NCBI GenBank assembly: GCA_963748985.1
Contig: CAVVKQ010000005.1
Span: 1 to 64,000 of the forward strand
Source: RPQJ01 sp963748985
GTDB taxonomy: Bacteria > Pseudomonadota > Gammaproteobacteria > Steroidobacterales > Steroidobacteraceae
Length of the DNA stretch: 64,000 bases
Reading direction: 5' to 3'
A model generated the notes under the pieces. That model worked only from the letters and a program-made list of their open reading frames with translations, did not search any database and had not been told where the DNA came from. Every line of letters begins with the position of its first letter. Position 1 is the first letter of the stretch. Positions 8,193 through 17,307 of the stretch are shown here, piece by piece. The translations under genes were made by a program, and so were the position numbers.

Positions 8193-9047
8193 GCAAACAC
8201 CTGTCCGCCCAGCAACTGCTCGTGATAATCGACCGCCGGGTAATGGAACGGCACGGGCCCGTCCGCGAGTCCATCGACGAACTGGTGCACGATCGGCGAC
8301 GGGTGGTCGCGCAGTTCGGCCGTCGTGCCGCTTGCCACGACCTTGCCTTCCGAAATTATGAAGCTCGAGTCCGCAATCTGCGAGATTTCGCGCACGTCGT
8401 GCGTCACCACGATGCTGGTGATGCCGAGCGCGTCGTTGAGCGAGCGAATCAGCCGCAGCACCACGCCCATCGAAATGGGATCCAGGCCCGCGAACGGCTC
8501 GTCGTAGATGAGAATCTCGGGATCCATGACGATGGCGCGTGCGAGCGCGACACGTCGCCCCATGCCGCCGGAGAGCTGCTGCGGGTACAAGATCAGCGGC
8601 GCCACGCAGACCGACAGCGTGCAGTTTCGTCAGCACGATGGTGCGGATCAGGCGCTCGGGCAGCCGGGTGTGTTCGCGCAGCGGAAACGCGACGTTCTCG
8701 AACACGTCCAGGTCCGTGAGCAGCGCCCCGTTCTGGAACAGCATGCCCATGCGCCGGCGCAGGGCAAAAATCTGCTTGCGGTTCAGCTTGGCCACGTCGA
8801 GGCCGTCCACGACCACCTGGCCGTGGTCAGCGCATACCTGCCCGGTGATCAGCTTCAACAGGGTGGTCTTGCCCGTGCCGCTCGGCCCCATGATGGCCGT
8901 GACGGCGCCGCGGCGGATCTCGATGTCGAGCGCGCTGAAGACGGTCTTGCCCGAGTCCACGTCAAAATGGACATCGCGCAGGACGGCAATCGACGGCGAT
9001 TGGACCGCCGGAGCGGAGGCTGCGGCAGGTCCGGATTGGTTATTCAC
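8189..9047 (-). pseudogene. mlaF: ABC transporter ATP-binding protein MlaF, interrupted by a one-base insertion
   Basis: ATPase of the Mla phospholipid transporter. The first part carries Walker A 'GPSGTGKTT' and continues to 'KLHAVGLRGAADL'. The second part, in the neighbouring frame, starts 'YPQQLSGGMGRRVALARAI' with the signature motif, Walker B 'ILIYDEPFAGLDP' and the H-loop 'VVTHD'. The join needs one base removed at about 8586-8592; the total length is 3n+1. Every domain motif survives on both sides, so a sequencing indel is as likely as real decay. The start is uncertain: GTG at 9047 or ATG at 9134. Confidence 0.85.
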
Positions 9048-9198
9048 GAGTTGGTCGTTTGGTCGCTTAATGGCAACGGACCGCACCGGTCCGCTCGAGT
9101 TCCCTGGTCTCGAACCGTCGGTGAAGGTCGCCACGGCCCGCGAGAGCGCGCGAGTCTAGCAGATTGGCGGGTTTTCCCCGTCCCGGACTCCCCCGGGG

Positions 9199-9231
9199 TT
9201 GGCGCGGGGACCGTATAGGACTAAAATCGTC
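9199..9231 (+). promoter_or_regulatory. suf operon promoter overlapped by an IscR/Rrf2-type operator
   Basis: A -35 TTGGCG (9199-9204) and a -10 TAAAAT (9222-9227) are separated by 17 bases. The -10 lies inside GACTAAAATCGTC (9219-9231), which differs at one base from the half-palindromic core of the known IscR type 1 site (GACTRWWWYAGTC). It sits 19 bp upstream of the Rrf2 regulator start, so the regulator probably represses its own operon. The sequence match is direct; the binding is inference. Confidence 0.6.
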
Positions 9232-9249
9232 CCAATTGGAATACACGCC

Positions 9250-9729
9250 ATGCTTCGCATCAGCAAACTCACCGATTACGGCACAGTCATCCTGGCCTGC
9301 CTCGCCACCGCCCCGGACCGTCGACTGACGGCGACCGAGGTGGCCGAGCGCACGCGACTCGGCCTGCCCACGGTCAGCAAGCTCCTGAAGAACTTCCATC
9401 GGGCCGGCCTGCTCACCTCCACGCGCGGCTCGCGGGGCGGCTATCAACTCGCCCGTCCGGCAGCCGCGATCAGCGCGGCCGCGATCATCGATGCGATCGA
9501 AGGCCCGGTCGCGATCACCGAATGCAGCGGCAACCACAGCGCCTGCGACCTCGAACTGTCCTGCAGCACGGGCAACGCGTGGCAACGCATCAACGGCGCG
9601 ATTCGTCGCTCGCTCGATGACATCTCGCTCGCGCAGTTGTCGGGACAGGAGGCCGTTGCCGTCTGGCGCCCTGCCCTGTCCGCCGCGGTCCGCACACCCG
9701 CCGCGACGCGCGGTCCAGGCCGGCTCTGA
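9250..9729 (+). CDS. Rrf2-family regulator of the SUF iron-sulfur operon (IscR-like)
   Basis: 159 residues. The N-terminal winged helix-turn-helix opens 'MLRISKLTDYGTVILACLA' and continues with 'STRGSRGGYQLARP', the Rrf2 wing. Three cysteines in 'TECSGNHSACDLELSCSTG' (C-x6-C-x5-C) are the expected [2Fe-2S] ligands, so the protein probably reports iron-sulfur status and represses suf when its cluster is loaded. It is the first gene of the operon, 11 bp before sufB, with an IscR-type site over the promoter. The ATG at 9250 is preferred over an upstream in-frame ATG that lies within the promoter. Confidence 0.88.
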   Translation: MLRISKLTDYGTVILACLATAPDRRLTATEVAERTRLGLPTVSKLLKNFHRAGLLTSTRGSRGGYQLARPAAAISAAAIIDAIEGPVAITECSGNHSACDLELSCSTGNAWQRINGAIRRSLDDISLAQLSGQEAVAVWRPALSAAVRTPAATRGPGRL

Positions 9730-9740
9730 GGATTTCAACG

Positions 9741-11189
9741 ATGGCCAGCACACCGACCGACCTCGACGCCCTCGTCACGCAGAAGTACCAGCACGGCTTC
9801 GTCACCGACGTCGAGTCCGACACGCTGCCGCCCGGCCTCGACGAGGACGTGGTCCGTGTCATCTCCAGGATCAAGCGTGAACCGCAGTTCATGCTCGACT
9901 GGCGCCTGCGAGCGCTGCGGCACTGGCAGACGATGGCGAACCCGCACTGGGCCCACCTGCGCATCGCGCCCATCGATTACCAGTCGATCTCGTATTACTC
10001 GGCTCCCAGGGCGAAGACCGACGGCCCGAAGAGCCTCGACGAAGTCGACCCGAAGCTGCTCGCCACGTACGAAAAACTCGGCGTGCCGCTGCACGAGCGG
10101 GCGCGCCTCGCCGGCGTGGCGGTCGACGCCGTGTTCGACAGCGTTTCCGTCGCGACCACCTTCAAGGACAAGCTCTCCAAGGCGGGCGTGATCTTCTGTT
10201 CATTCTCGGACGCCGTGCAGAACCACGCGGAGCTGATCGAGCAGTACCTCGGCAGCGTCGTTCCCTACACGGACAATTACTTCGCCACGCTGAATTCGGC
10301 GGTGTTTTCGGACGGGTCGTTCGTCTACGTGCCGAAGGGCGTGCGCTGCCCGATGGAGCTGTCGACGTACTTCCGCATCAACGCAGCCAATACCGGCCAG
10401 TTCGAGCGCACGCTGATCATTGCCGACGAAGGCAGCCACGTGAGTTACCTGGAAGGCTGCACCGCGCCGATGCGCGACGAGAACCAGCTGCACGCCGCCG
10501 TGGTGGAACTCGTCGCGCTCAAGGACGCCAACATCAAGTATTCGACGGTCCAGAACTGGTATCCCGGCGACGAGAACGGCGTCGGCGGCATCTACAATTT
10601 CGTGACCAAGCGCGGCGAGTGCCGCGGCGCCAATTCGCGTATCAGCTGGACGCAGGTGGAAACCGGCTCGGCGATCACCTGGAAATACCCGAGCTGCGTG
10701 CTGACCGGCGACAACTCGGTCGGTGAGTTCTACTCGGTCGCGCTCGCGAACCACTACCAGCAAGCCGACACCGGCACCAAGATGATTCACATCGGGCGCA
10801 ATACGCGCAGCACGATTGTCTCCAAGGGCATTTCCGCGGGCCGCGGCCAGAACACGTATCGCGGCCTGGTGAAGGTCCTGCCGTCGGCCGAAGGTGCCCG
10901 CAATTTCACCCAGTGCGACTCCCTGCTGATGGGGGACAAGTGCGGCGCGCACACGTTCCCGTACATGGAGATCAGGAACCCGTCCGCCGTCGTCGAACAC
11001 GAAGCCACGACCTCGAAGATTGCCGATGACCAGCTCTTCTACTGCCGCAGCCGCGGCGTGTCCGAAGAGGACGCGGTGAACATGATCGTCAACGGTTTCT
11101 GCAAGGTGGTCTTCAAGGAACTGCCGATGGAGTTTGCCGTGGAAGCCCAGAACCTGCTCGCCGTCAGCCTCGAAGGCTCGATCGGCTGA
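9741..11189 (+). CDS. sufB: Fe-S cluster scaffold subunit SufB
   Basis: 482 residues, full length. SufB with SufC and SufD forms the scaffold on which SUF builds clusters. Family blocks include 'PKGVRCPMELSTYFRIN', 'EGCTAPMRDENQLHAAVVELVA', 'KYSTVQNWYPGDENGVGGIYNFVTKRG' and the C-terminal 'YCRSRGVSEEDAVNMIVNGFCKVVF'. The start ATG lies 11 bp after the regulator stop. Confidence 0.96.
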   Translation: MASTPTDLDALVTQKYQHGFVTDVESDTLPPGLDEDVVRVISRIKREPQFMLDWRLRALRHWQTMANPHWAHLRIAPIDYQSISYYSAPRAKTDGPKSLDEVDPKLLATYEKLGVPLHERARLAGVAVDAVFDSVSVATTFKDKLSKAGVIFCSFSDAVQNHAELIEQYLGSVVPYTDNYFATLNSAVFSDGSFVYVPKGVRCPMELSTYFRINAANTGQFERTLIIADEGSHVSYLEGCTAPMRDENQLHAAVVELVALKDANIKYSTVQNWYPGDENGVGGIYNFVTKRGECRGANSRISWTQVETGSAITWKYPSCVLTGDNSVGEFYSVALANHYQQADTGTKMIHIGRNTRSTIVSKGISAGRGQNTYRGLVKVLPSAEGARNFTQCDSLLMGDKCGAHTFPYMEIRNPSAVVEHEATTSKIADDQLFYCRSRGVSEEDAVNMIVNGFCKVVFKELPMEFAVEAQNLLAVSLEGSIG

Positions 11190-11214
11190 TCCGCGTCCGA
11201 AGAGAACAACAGAC

Positions 11215-11946
<732 letters not shown>

Positions 11947-11965
11947 AGCAGGAGGCGAGCGCCGC

Positions 11966-13243
11966 ATGAGCGCCATCGCTCCCTCCCCGGCCACTGCCCA
12001 CTACCGCGCGGCGTTCGAGCGGTTGCAACCCGCGCTCGGCGGAAGCGCCACGCGTCGCGCAGCGGCGATGGAGCGCTTTGCGGAACTCGGGTTCCCCGGC
12101 GCGCGGGACGAAGCCTGGAAGTACACGAGCCTCCGTCGCCTCGAATCGCGACGCTTCGTGCCGGCTGCACCGACGACTTCATCGGTCGAGGTGCCGGCGG
12201 CGTTCGTTGCGCAGCGGCTCGTGCTCGTCAATGGTTCACCGGTGGGCGCGGTCCCGGCGTCGCTCGGCGGCTTTTCGCTCGGCACGCTGACGACCGCGCC
12301 CGAAGAACAGCTGCTGCGTTCGCTTACCGGCGGCGGCACTGAACGCTTCGCAGCGCTCAACGCAGCGCTTACCGCCGGCCCGCTGCTGCTGACCACTGCG
12401 GCTGGCCAGCGGAGCGACGACGTCGTGCAGCTGTCGCTGGTAACCACGGGCACCGGCCCGACTCTTGCGAGCCCCCGCATCGCCGTGCGCATGGCGCCGG
12501 GCAGCCGCACACGCCTGCTGATCGACCATGTCGACGACGGCACGCATGAACATTTCACCAACGCCGTGCTCGACATCGAACTCGGCGCCGGAGCGCACCT
12601 CACACTGTATCGGCTGCAGCGCCAGGGCGAGCGTGCCTTCCACATCGAACGAATCGAGTGCCGCGTTGGCGAGAACGCCTGCTTCGTGATGCGGGATTCA
12701 CAGCTTGGCGCCTCGATGGCGCGCCTCGATACCCATGTCAGCCTGGACGGTCGCGCGGCCGGCACCGAGATCACGGGCGTCTTCCTGGCCGACGGTTCGC
12801 GACACCTCGACTCGCATGTCCAGGTCGACCATCGTGCAATCGAGACGACCAGCCTGCAGGATTACCGCGGTATTGCGGCGAACAAGGGCCGCGGCGTGTT
12901 CAACGGCAAGGCGATCGTGCACGAAGGCGCGCAGAAGTCGAATGCGCGGCAGGTCAATCGCAACCTGTTGCTGACGCCGGGCGCCGAGATCGACACCAAG
13001 CCCGACCTCGAGATCTACGCGGACGACGTGCAGTGCAGCCACGGCACGACCACGGGCCAGCTGGATCCGAATGCCCTCTTCTACCTGCGCTCGCGCGGAC
13101 TCAGCGAACCCGAAGCGCGCAGCGCGCTCACGCGGGCGTTTGCCGGAGCCGTCATGGCACGAGTGGATGAGCCGGCCCTGGCCAGCCATGTGCATGACGA
13201 ACTCGATCGGCGCCTGGTGCGCCTGTTGGAGGGGTCTGCATGA
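11966..13243 (+). CDS. sufD: Fe-S cluster assembly protein SufD
   Basis: 425 residues. SufD pairs with SufB in the SufBC2D complex and is linked to iron supply. The N-terminal helical part includes 'ARDEAWKYTSLRRLESRRF'. The C-terminal beta-helix has 'VFNGKAIVHEGAQKSNARQVNRNLLL' and 'EIYADDVQCSHGTTTGQLDPNALFYLRSRGL', with the histidine of CSHG conserved. It ends overlapping the sufS start as ATGA. Confidence 0.95.
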   Translation: MSAIAPSPATAHYRAAFERLQPALGGSATRRAAAMERFAELGFPGARDEAWKYTSLRRLESRRFVPAAPTTSSVEVPAAFVAQRLVLVNGSPVGAVPASLGGFSLGTLTTAPEEQLLRSLTGGGTERFAALNAALTAGPLLLTTAAGQRSDDVVQLSLVTTGTGPTLASPRIAVRMAPGSRTRLLIDHVDDGTHEHFTNAVLDIELGAGAHLTLYRLQRQGERAFHIERIECRVGENACFVMRDSQLGASMARLDTHVSLDGRAAGTEITGVFLADGSRHLDSHVQVDHRAIETTSLQDYRGIAANKGRGVFNGKAIVHEGAQKSNARQVNRNLLLTPGAEIDTKPDLEIYADDVQCSHGTTTGQLDPNALFYLRSRGLSEPEARSALTRAFAGAVMARVDEPALASHVHDELDRRLVRLLEGSA

Positions 13244-14493
13244 GCGCCGTTCACGCCGTCGCCGGTAGTTCAATCGCACTCGACGTCGCCTCGATTCGCC
13301 GTGATTTCCCGGTTCTGGAACGCACGGTCCGCGGCCTGCCGCTCTCGTACCTCGACAACGCGGCCTCGAGCCAGCGCCCCCACGCCGTCATCGACGCCAT
13401 GTCGCGGTACTACGAGACGTCCCACGCCAACGTGCATCGTGGCGTGCACACGCTGAGCCAGGAAGCGACCGACCTGTTCGAGGGTGCACGCGAGAAGGTG
13501 CGACACTTCATCAACGCGAAGTCGACGAAAGAGATCATCTTCGTGCGCGGCACCACCGAGGCCATCAACCTCGTCGCGCAATCGTATGGCCGGCCGACCC
13601 TCGGCCCGGGCGATGAGATCCTGATTTCGTGGCTCGAGCACCACGCGAACATCGTGCCGTGGCAGATGCTGTGCCAGCAAACGGGTGCCACCCTGAAGGT
13701 CGCCCCGATCACCCAGTCCGGCGAAGTGGACTTCGACGCGTTCGTCGACCTGCTGTCCCCGCGCACGAAGCTGGTGGCATTGGCCCACGTCTCGAATGCG
13801 CTCGGCACGGTCATTCCGGTGCGTCGTTTCATCGCGGCGGCGAGGACGCGTGGGGTGCCGGTGCTGCTCGACGGCGCGCAGGCCGTTCCGCACATGACAG
13901 TGGACGTGCAGGCGCTCGATTGCGATTTCTACGCCTTCTCCGGCCACAAGATGTGCGGGCCGACCGGCATCGGCGTGCTCTACGGGCGCGAGTCGCTGCT
14001 CAGCGCGATGCCGCCCTGGCAGGGTGGCGGCGACATGATCCTGGCCGTATCGTTCGAGAAGACCGTCTACAACGGCCTGCCGTACAAATTCGAGGCCGGC
14101 ACCCCGGACATCGCGGGCGCGATCGGTCTCGGCGCAGCGATCGATTACCTCGAAGCGCTGGGCATGGAGCGCATTGCGGCCGCCGAGCATGCATTGCTCG
14201 TCTACGCCAACGAACAGCTCGCAACCGTTCCCGGCCTGCGCTTCGTGGGCACGGCGCCCGAGAAGGCAGCTGTCGTCTCGTTCACGATCGACAGGGTGCA
14301 TCCGCACGATCTGGGCACGATCCTCGACCACGAGGGCGTCGCGATCCGCACGGGCCACCACTGCGCGATGCCGGTCATGGACTTCTTCGGGCTGCCCGCG
14401 ACGGCGCGTGCGTCGTTCGCGTTCTACAACACGCGTGCGGAGATCGACCGGCTGGTCACGGCCCTGCACACCGCGCGGGAGATGCTCGGCTGA
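13240..14493 (+). CDS. sufS: Cysteine desulfurase SufS
   Basis: 417-residue PLP enzyme, class II cysteine desulfurase, supplying sulfur for cluster assembly. The PLP lysine is Lys237 in 'SGHKMCGPTGIG', and the persulfide cysteine is Cys375 in 'RTGHHCAMPVMDFFG'. The N-terminus 'RRDFPVLERTVRGLPLSYLDNAASSQRP' is typical. It overlaps sufD by 4 bp and the next gene by 1 bp. Confidence 0.96.
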   Translation: MSAVHAVAGSSIALDVASIRRDFPVLERTVRGLPLSYLDNAASSQRPHAVIDAMSRYYETSHANVHRGVHTLSQEATDLFEGAREKVRHFINAKSTKEIIFVRGTTEAINLVAQSYGRPTLGPGDEILISWLEHHANIVPWQMLCQQTGATLKVAPITQSGEVDFDAFVDLLSPRTKLVALAHVSNALGTVIPVRRFIAAARTRGVPVLLDGAQAVPHMTVDVQALDCDFYAFSGHKMCGPTGIGVLYGRESLLSAMPPWQGGGDMILAVSFEKTVYNGLPYKFEAGTPDIAGAIGLGAAIDYLEALGMERIAAAEHALLVYANEQLATVPGLRFVGTAPEKAAVVSFTIDRVHPHDLGTILDHEGVAIRTGHHCAMPVMDFFGLPATARASFAFYNTRAEIDRLVTALHTAREMLG

Positions 14494-14936
14494 TGGACCT
14501 CAAGGACCTGTACCGCGACATCATCGTCGACCACAACCGGCATCCACGCAATTTCCGGGAGATCCCGGATGCGGATCGCCGCGCCGACGGTTTCAACCCG
14601 CTGTGCGGCGACAAGCTGACGGTGTTCGTGAAGCTCGACGAAGGTCGAATCAGCGACGTGTCCTTCAACGGCAGCGGCTGCGCAATCTCGATTGCGTCGG
14701 CCTCGCTGCTCACCGAGAGCGTCAAGGGCAGGACCATTGCGGAGGCCGAAGGTCTGTTCTCGCAGATGCACCAGCTGCTGACGCGCGACGACGTCGACAT
14801 CGACGTGGCCAGCCTCGGCAAGCTCGGCGCACTGTCAGGAGTCCGTGAATTCCCGGCCCGCGTGAAGTGCGCCAGCCTCTGCTGGCACACGCTCGACGCG
14901 GCACTGCATCGGCAGGATCAGGTTTCGACCGAATAA
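14493..14936 (+). CDS. sufU: SufU-type sulfur acceptor / IscU-like scaffold protein
   Basis: 147 residues. Metal and sulfur ligand cysteines are Cys38 ('NPLCGDK'), Cys63 ('GSGCAIS') and Cys126 ('VKCASLCW'); the spacing matches SufU of Bacillus (Cys41, 66, 128). It receives persulfide sulfur from SufS in a zinc-dependent exchange. The ATG overlaps the last base of the sufS stop. Use of SufU in place of SufE is normal in SUF operons of Xanthomonadales-like lineages. Confidence 0.93.
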   Translation: MDLKDLYRDIIVDHNRHPRNFREIPDADRRADGFNPLCGDKLTVFVKLDEGRISDVSFNGSGCAISIASASLLTESVKGRTIAEAEGLFSQMHQLLTRDDVDIDVASLGKLGALSGVREFPARVKCASLCWHTLDAALHRQDQVSTE

Positions 14937-14959
14937 CCCTCGATCGTCAGGAGCCCGCT

Positions 14960-15508
14960 TTGTACCGAGCCGACAACGAACCTGTGAACTTCACCCGCGA
15001 CGTGGATGCGGTGATCGTTCCTGCGGGCGTGAACGTGAAGCTGCGCCAGGGCCAGCAGGGCTACATCACGCAGGCCCTCGGTGGCAGTTTCACCGTCTAC
15101 GTCGAGGGCAACCTCTTCCGCATCGCGGGCAAGGACGCGGACGCGCTCGGCAAGGAGCCGGCGGAGACGCCCGAATTGCCGCCGAATGCGAGTGACGACG
15201 ACGTGAAGCAGGTCGCCTGGCAGCAGATGAAGGGCTGCTACGATCCGGAGATCCCGATCAACATCGTCGACCTCGGCCTGGTCTACGAATGCGAAGTCAT
15301 TCCCGACGGTGATGGCCGCGTGCTGTCGATCAAGATGACGCTGACTGCGCCCGGTTGCGGCATGGGGGACGTGCTCGTCGCCGACGTCAAGGAAAAAGTC
15401 GGGGTCATCCCGACGGTAAAGCACGCGGACGTCGAACTCGTGTTCGATCCGCCGTGGGACCAGTCGATGATGTCCGAGGCAGCGCGGCTGCAGACGGGGA
15501 TGATGTGA
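14960..15508 (+). CDS. sufT: Putative Fe-S cluster assembly protein SufT (MIP18/DUF59 family)
   Basis: 182 residues. The C-terminal DUF59 domain reads 'YDPEIPINIVDLGLVYECEV' and 'MTLTAPGCGMGDVLVADVKEKV', with the conserved cysteine of the PGCG turn. The N-terminal 70 residues are the extension typical of SUF-operon SufT proteins. The family takes part in cluster maturation or delivery; the mechanism is not settled. The start is TTG at 14960 with CAGGAG six bases upstream; no ATG exists before the DUF59 domain. Confidence 0.88.
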   Translation: MYRADNEPVNFTRDVDAVIVPAGVNVKLRQGQQGYITQALGGSFTVYVEGNLFRIAGKDADALGKEPAETPELPPNASDDDVKQVAWQQMKGCYDPEIPINIVDLGLVYECEVIPDGDGRVLSIKMTLTAPGCGMGDVLVADVKEKVGVIPTVKHADVELVFDPPWDQSMMSEAARLQTGMM

Positions 15509-15556
15509 GGCGACGTCGCATCGGCCACGTGACGGCCAGGACATCCGGGCCAGAAC

Positions 15557-15634
15557 TGATTCGCCGGGCTATGCGAGGCATGGACGCCGAGCCTAGAGCC
15601 CCCAGGGATGGGTTTACGGCGTCCCGGCGAATCA
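15557..15634. repeat. 78-bp nested intergenic palindrome
   Basis: The outer arms TGATTCGCCGGG (15557-15568) and CCCGGCGAATCA (15623-15634) are perfect 12-bp inverted repeats, and an inner pair GACGCCG (15583-15589) / CGGCGTC (15617-15623) nests inside. The inner sequence CAGGGATGGGTTTACGGCGT looks like intergenic hairpin repeats I recognise loosely from other gammaproteobacteria. It lies after sufT and 59 bp before the Rieske gene and may attenuate transcription between them. Confidence 0.65.
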
Positions 15635-15692
15635 CGTTGTGGTCCGGGTGTCCGCCAGCCGTCACGGCCGATGCAGCCGATGGGCTCCGGAC

Positions 15693-16004
15693 GTGACCAC
15701 CTGGATCCGCGTCGCTCCCGCCACGGACATCAAGCCGGGTGACTATGCCTCGGCCGAGGTCGACGGCGCGTTCGTTGCCGTCTACAACATCGACGGCGAG
15801 TTCTTCGCGATCGAGGACGTCTGCACGCACGACGGCGGCGGTCTCGCCGGCGGTGTGGTCGAGGATCATCAGGTCATCTGCCCGCGCCACGGCGCGCGCT
15901 TCTGCCTGCGCACCGGCAAGGCATTGACCCCGCCCGCCTACGAGGCCGTGAACAGCCACGCAACACGAGTGGTCGATGGCTTCGTCGAGGTCGCCAGCGA
16001 ATGA
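15693..16004 (+). CDS. Rieske [2Fe-2S] ferredoxin-type protein
   Basis: 103 residues, a complete single-domain Rieske protein. The cluster ligands are Cys44 and His46 in 'CTHDGG' and Cys63 and His66 in 'CPRHG'. It is likely a soluble electron carrier for a dioxygenase-like or assembly-related enzyme; the partner is not visible. The GTG at 15693 is the only start that trims the non-family upstream sequence. It follows the suf genes and overlaps sixA as ATGA. Confidence 0.9.
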   Translation: MTTWIRVAPATDIKPGDYASAEVDGAFVAVYNIDGEFFAIEDVCTHDGGGLAGGVVEDHQVICPRHGARFCLRTGKALTPPAYEAVNSHATRVVDGFVEVASE

Positions 16005-16567
16005 GCCTCGGCAAGCTGAGCAAGGGCAAGGTGCAGCGCCTCGCGGCGGACCGCCTGGACAACGGGTCGCTACGGCGACTGACGCTGGTCCGGCATGCGA
16101 AGGCGGACACGTCGCTGCCGGGGCAGCAGGACTGGGACCGGGTTCTCGACCGTCGCGGCCAGCAGGATGCCCCGGAAATGGCGCGCCGACTCCGCGCGCG
16201 CAAGCTGAAACCCGACCTGATCCTGTCGAGCCCCGCCGTGCGTGCGCTGTCGACGGCCAGCATCATGGCCCGCGAACTGAAAGTACACGCCGACAGGATT
16301 GCGCAGGACGAGCGCCTGTACCTGGCCGACCCGAAGCGGATCGTGGAGGTCGTTCGTGAGCTGGGCGGCAACGCGCAACACGTGATGGTGTTTGCGCACA
16401 ACCCGGGCATCACGGACTGCGCCAACAAGCTTTCGGCCGGCGAGCAGATCGACACGTTGCCGACGTGCGGGGTGTTCACTGCGTGCTTCGCGGTGAGCGA
16501 CTGGTCGCAGCTCGACTGGGCGAGCGGCCTCGAAGCCGAATTCGACTACCCGCGCAACCTGGCTTAG
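16001..16567 (+). CDS. sixA: Phosphohistidine phosphatase SixA family
   Basis: 188-residue histidine phosphatase. The catalytic RHA motif is at residues 31-33 (His32) in 'LTLVRHAKAD', with 'LILSSPAVRALSTA' and the second histidine in 'MVFAHNPGITDC'. E. coli SixA removes phosphate from histidine phosphotransfer proteins. Here about 26 basic residues precede the motif, where SixA normally begins with it; a later start near residue 24 is possible. The start is fixed to the ATGA overlap with the Rieske gene. Confidence 0.86.
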   Translation: MSLGKLSKGKVQRLAADRLDNGSLRRLTLVRHAKADTSLPGQQDWDRVLDRRGQQDAPEMARRLRARKLKPDLILSSPAVRALSTASIMARELKVHADRIAQDERLYLADPKRIVEVVRELGGNAQHVMVFAHNPGITDCANKLSAGEQIDTLPTCGVFTACFAVSDWSQLDWASGLEAEFDYPRNLA

Positions 16568-16579
16568 CGGGCTGCGGCG

Positions 16580-17284
16580 TCAGCCGCGCCCGAACACGGG
16601 AATGGCGGCGCCGGTCACCGGCGCAGCCTCCGCCGACGCCAGGAAAAGGATAACCCCGGCGATCGCCTCGGGACTCACCCACCGCGTGAAGTCCGCCTTC
16701 GGCATGTCGAGCCGGTTGCGTGGCGTGTCGATGATGCCTGGCAGGATCGCGTTGACCGTGATGTTGCGATCCTTCAACTCCTCGGCCAGCGCCTCGGTGA
16801 AGCGCTGCACACCCGCCTTGGACGCCGCATAGGCACCCATGCCCAGCGCCGCCTTGCCCGCAGCACCGGCGCCGATGTTGATGATGCGACCGCCGCCGCG
16901 CTCGAGCATGGCCGGGAGCGCGCACTTCGACGCAACGACGGCCGAGCGCAGGTTCATCGAGTAGAGTGAATCCCAGGTGCCGATGTCGCCGTCCTCGATT
17001 TTTTCCCAGCGGAATCCGCCGGCCACGTTGACCAGCACGTCGATGCCGCCGAAGCGCATCGCGATGGCGGCCATCGTCTTGCGTGTCGCATCGATGTCGG
17101 CGAGATCCGCACCGCCGAGCAGCATGTGCCCTGCACCGCCGAAATCCCTCTGCAGTTCGGCGGACGGCTGCGCTACGTCGACCAGCGCGAGCCTGGCTCC
17201 GGCCTGGCCAAAGGCACGCGCGACCGCCGAGCCGAGCGCGCCAAATGCTCCCGTGACCACGACCACCGAATCGACTGACTGCAT
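16580..17284 (-). CDS. SDR-family NAD(P)-dependent oxidoreductase
   Basis: 234 residues with a Rossmann fold. The cofactor glycine motif is 'VVVTGAFGALGSAVA', the NNAG-like region is 'DVLVNVAGGF', and the YxxxK catalytic pair is in 'GMGAYAASKAG'. The substrate cannot be told from sequence. It lies 23 bp after sdaA on the same strand and is probably the last gene of putA-sdaA-SDR. Confidence 0.88.
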   Translation of the reverse strand: MQSVDSVVVVTGAFGALGSAVARAFGQAGARLALVDVAQPSAELQRDFGGAGHMLLGGADLADIDATRKTMAAIAMRFGGIDVLVNVAGGFRWEKIEDGDIGTWDSLYSMNLRSAVVASKCALPAMLERGGGRIINIGAGAAGKAALGMGAYAASKAGVQRFTEALAEELKDRNITVNAILPGIIDTPRNRLDMPKADFTRWVSPEAIAGVILFLASAEAAPVTGAAIPVFGRG

Positions 17285-17307
17285 CGCGCCTCCGCGTTAC
17301 CGCTGGC

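Noticed and set aside
8586..8592. Programmed frameshift in mlaF
   Set aside because: No slippery heptamer or downstream pseudoknot is apparent, and four other genes carry the same kind of lesion.
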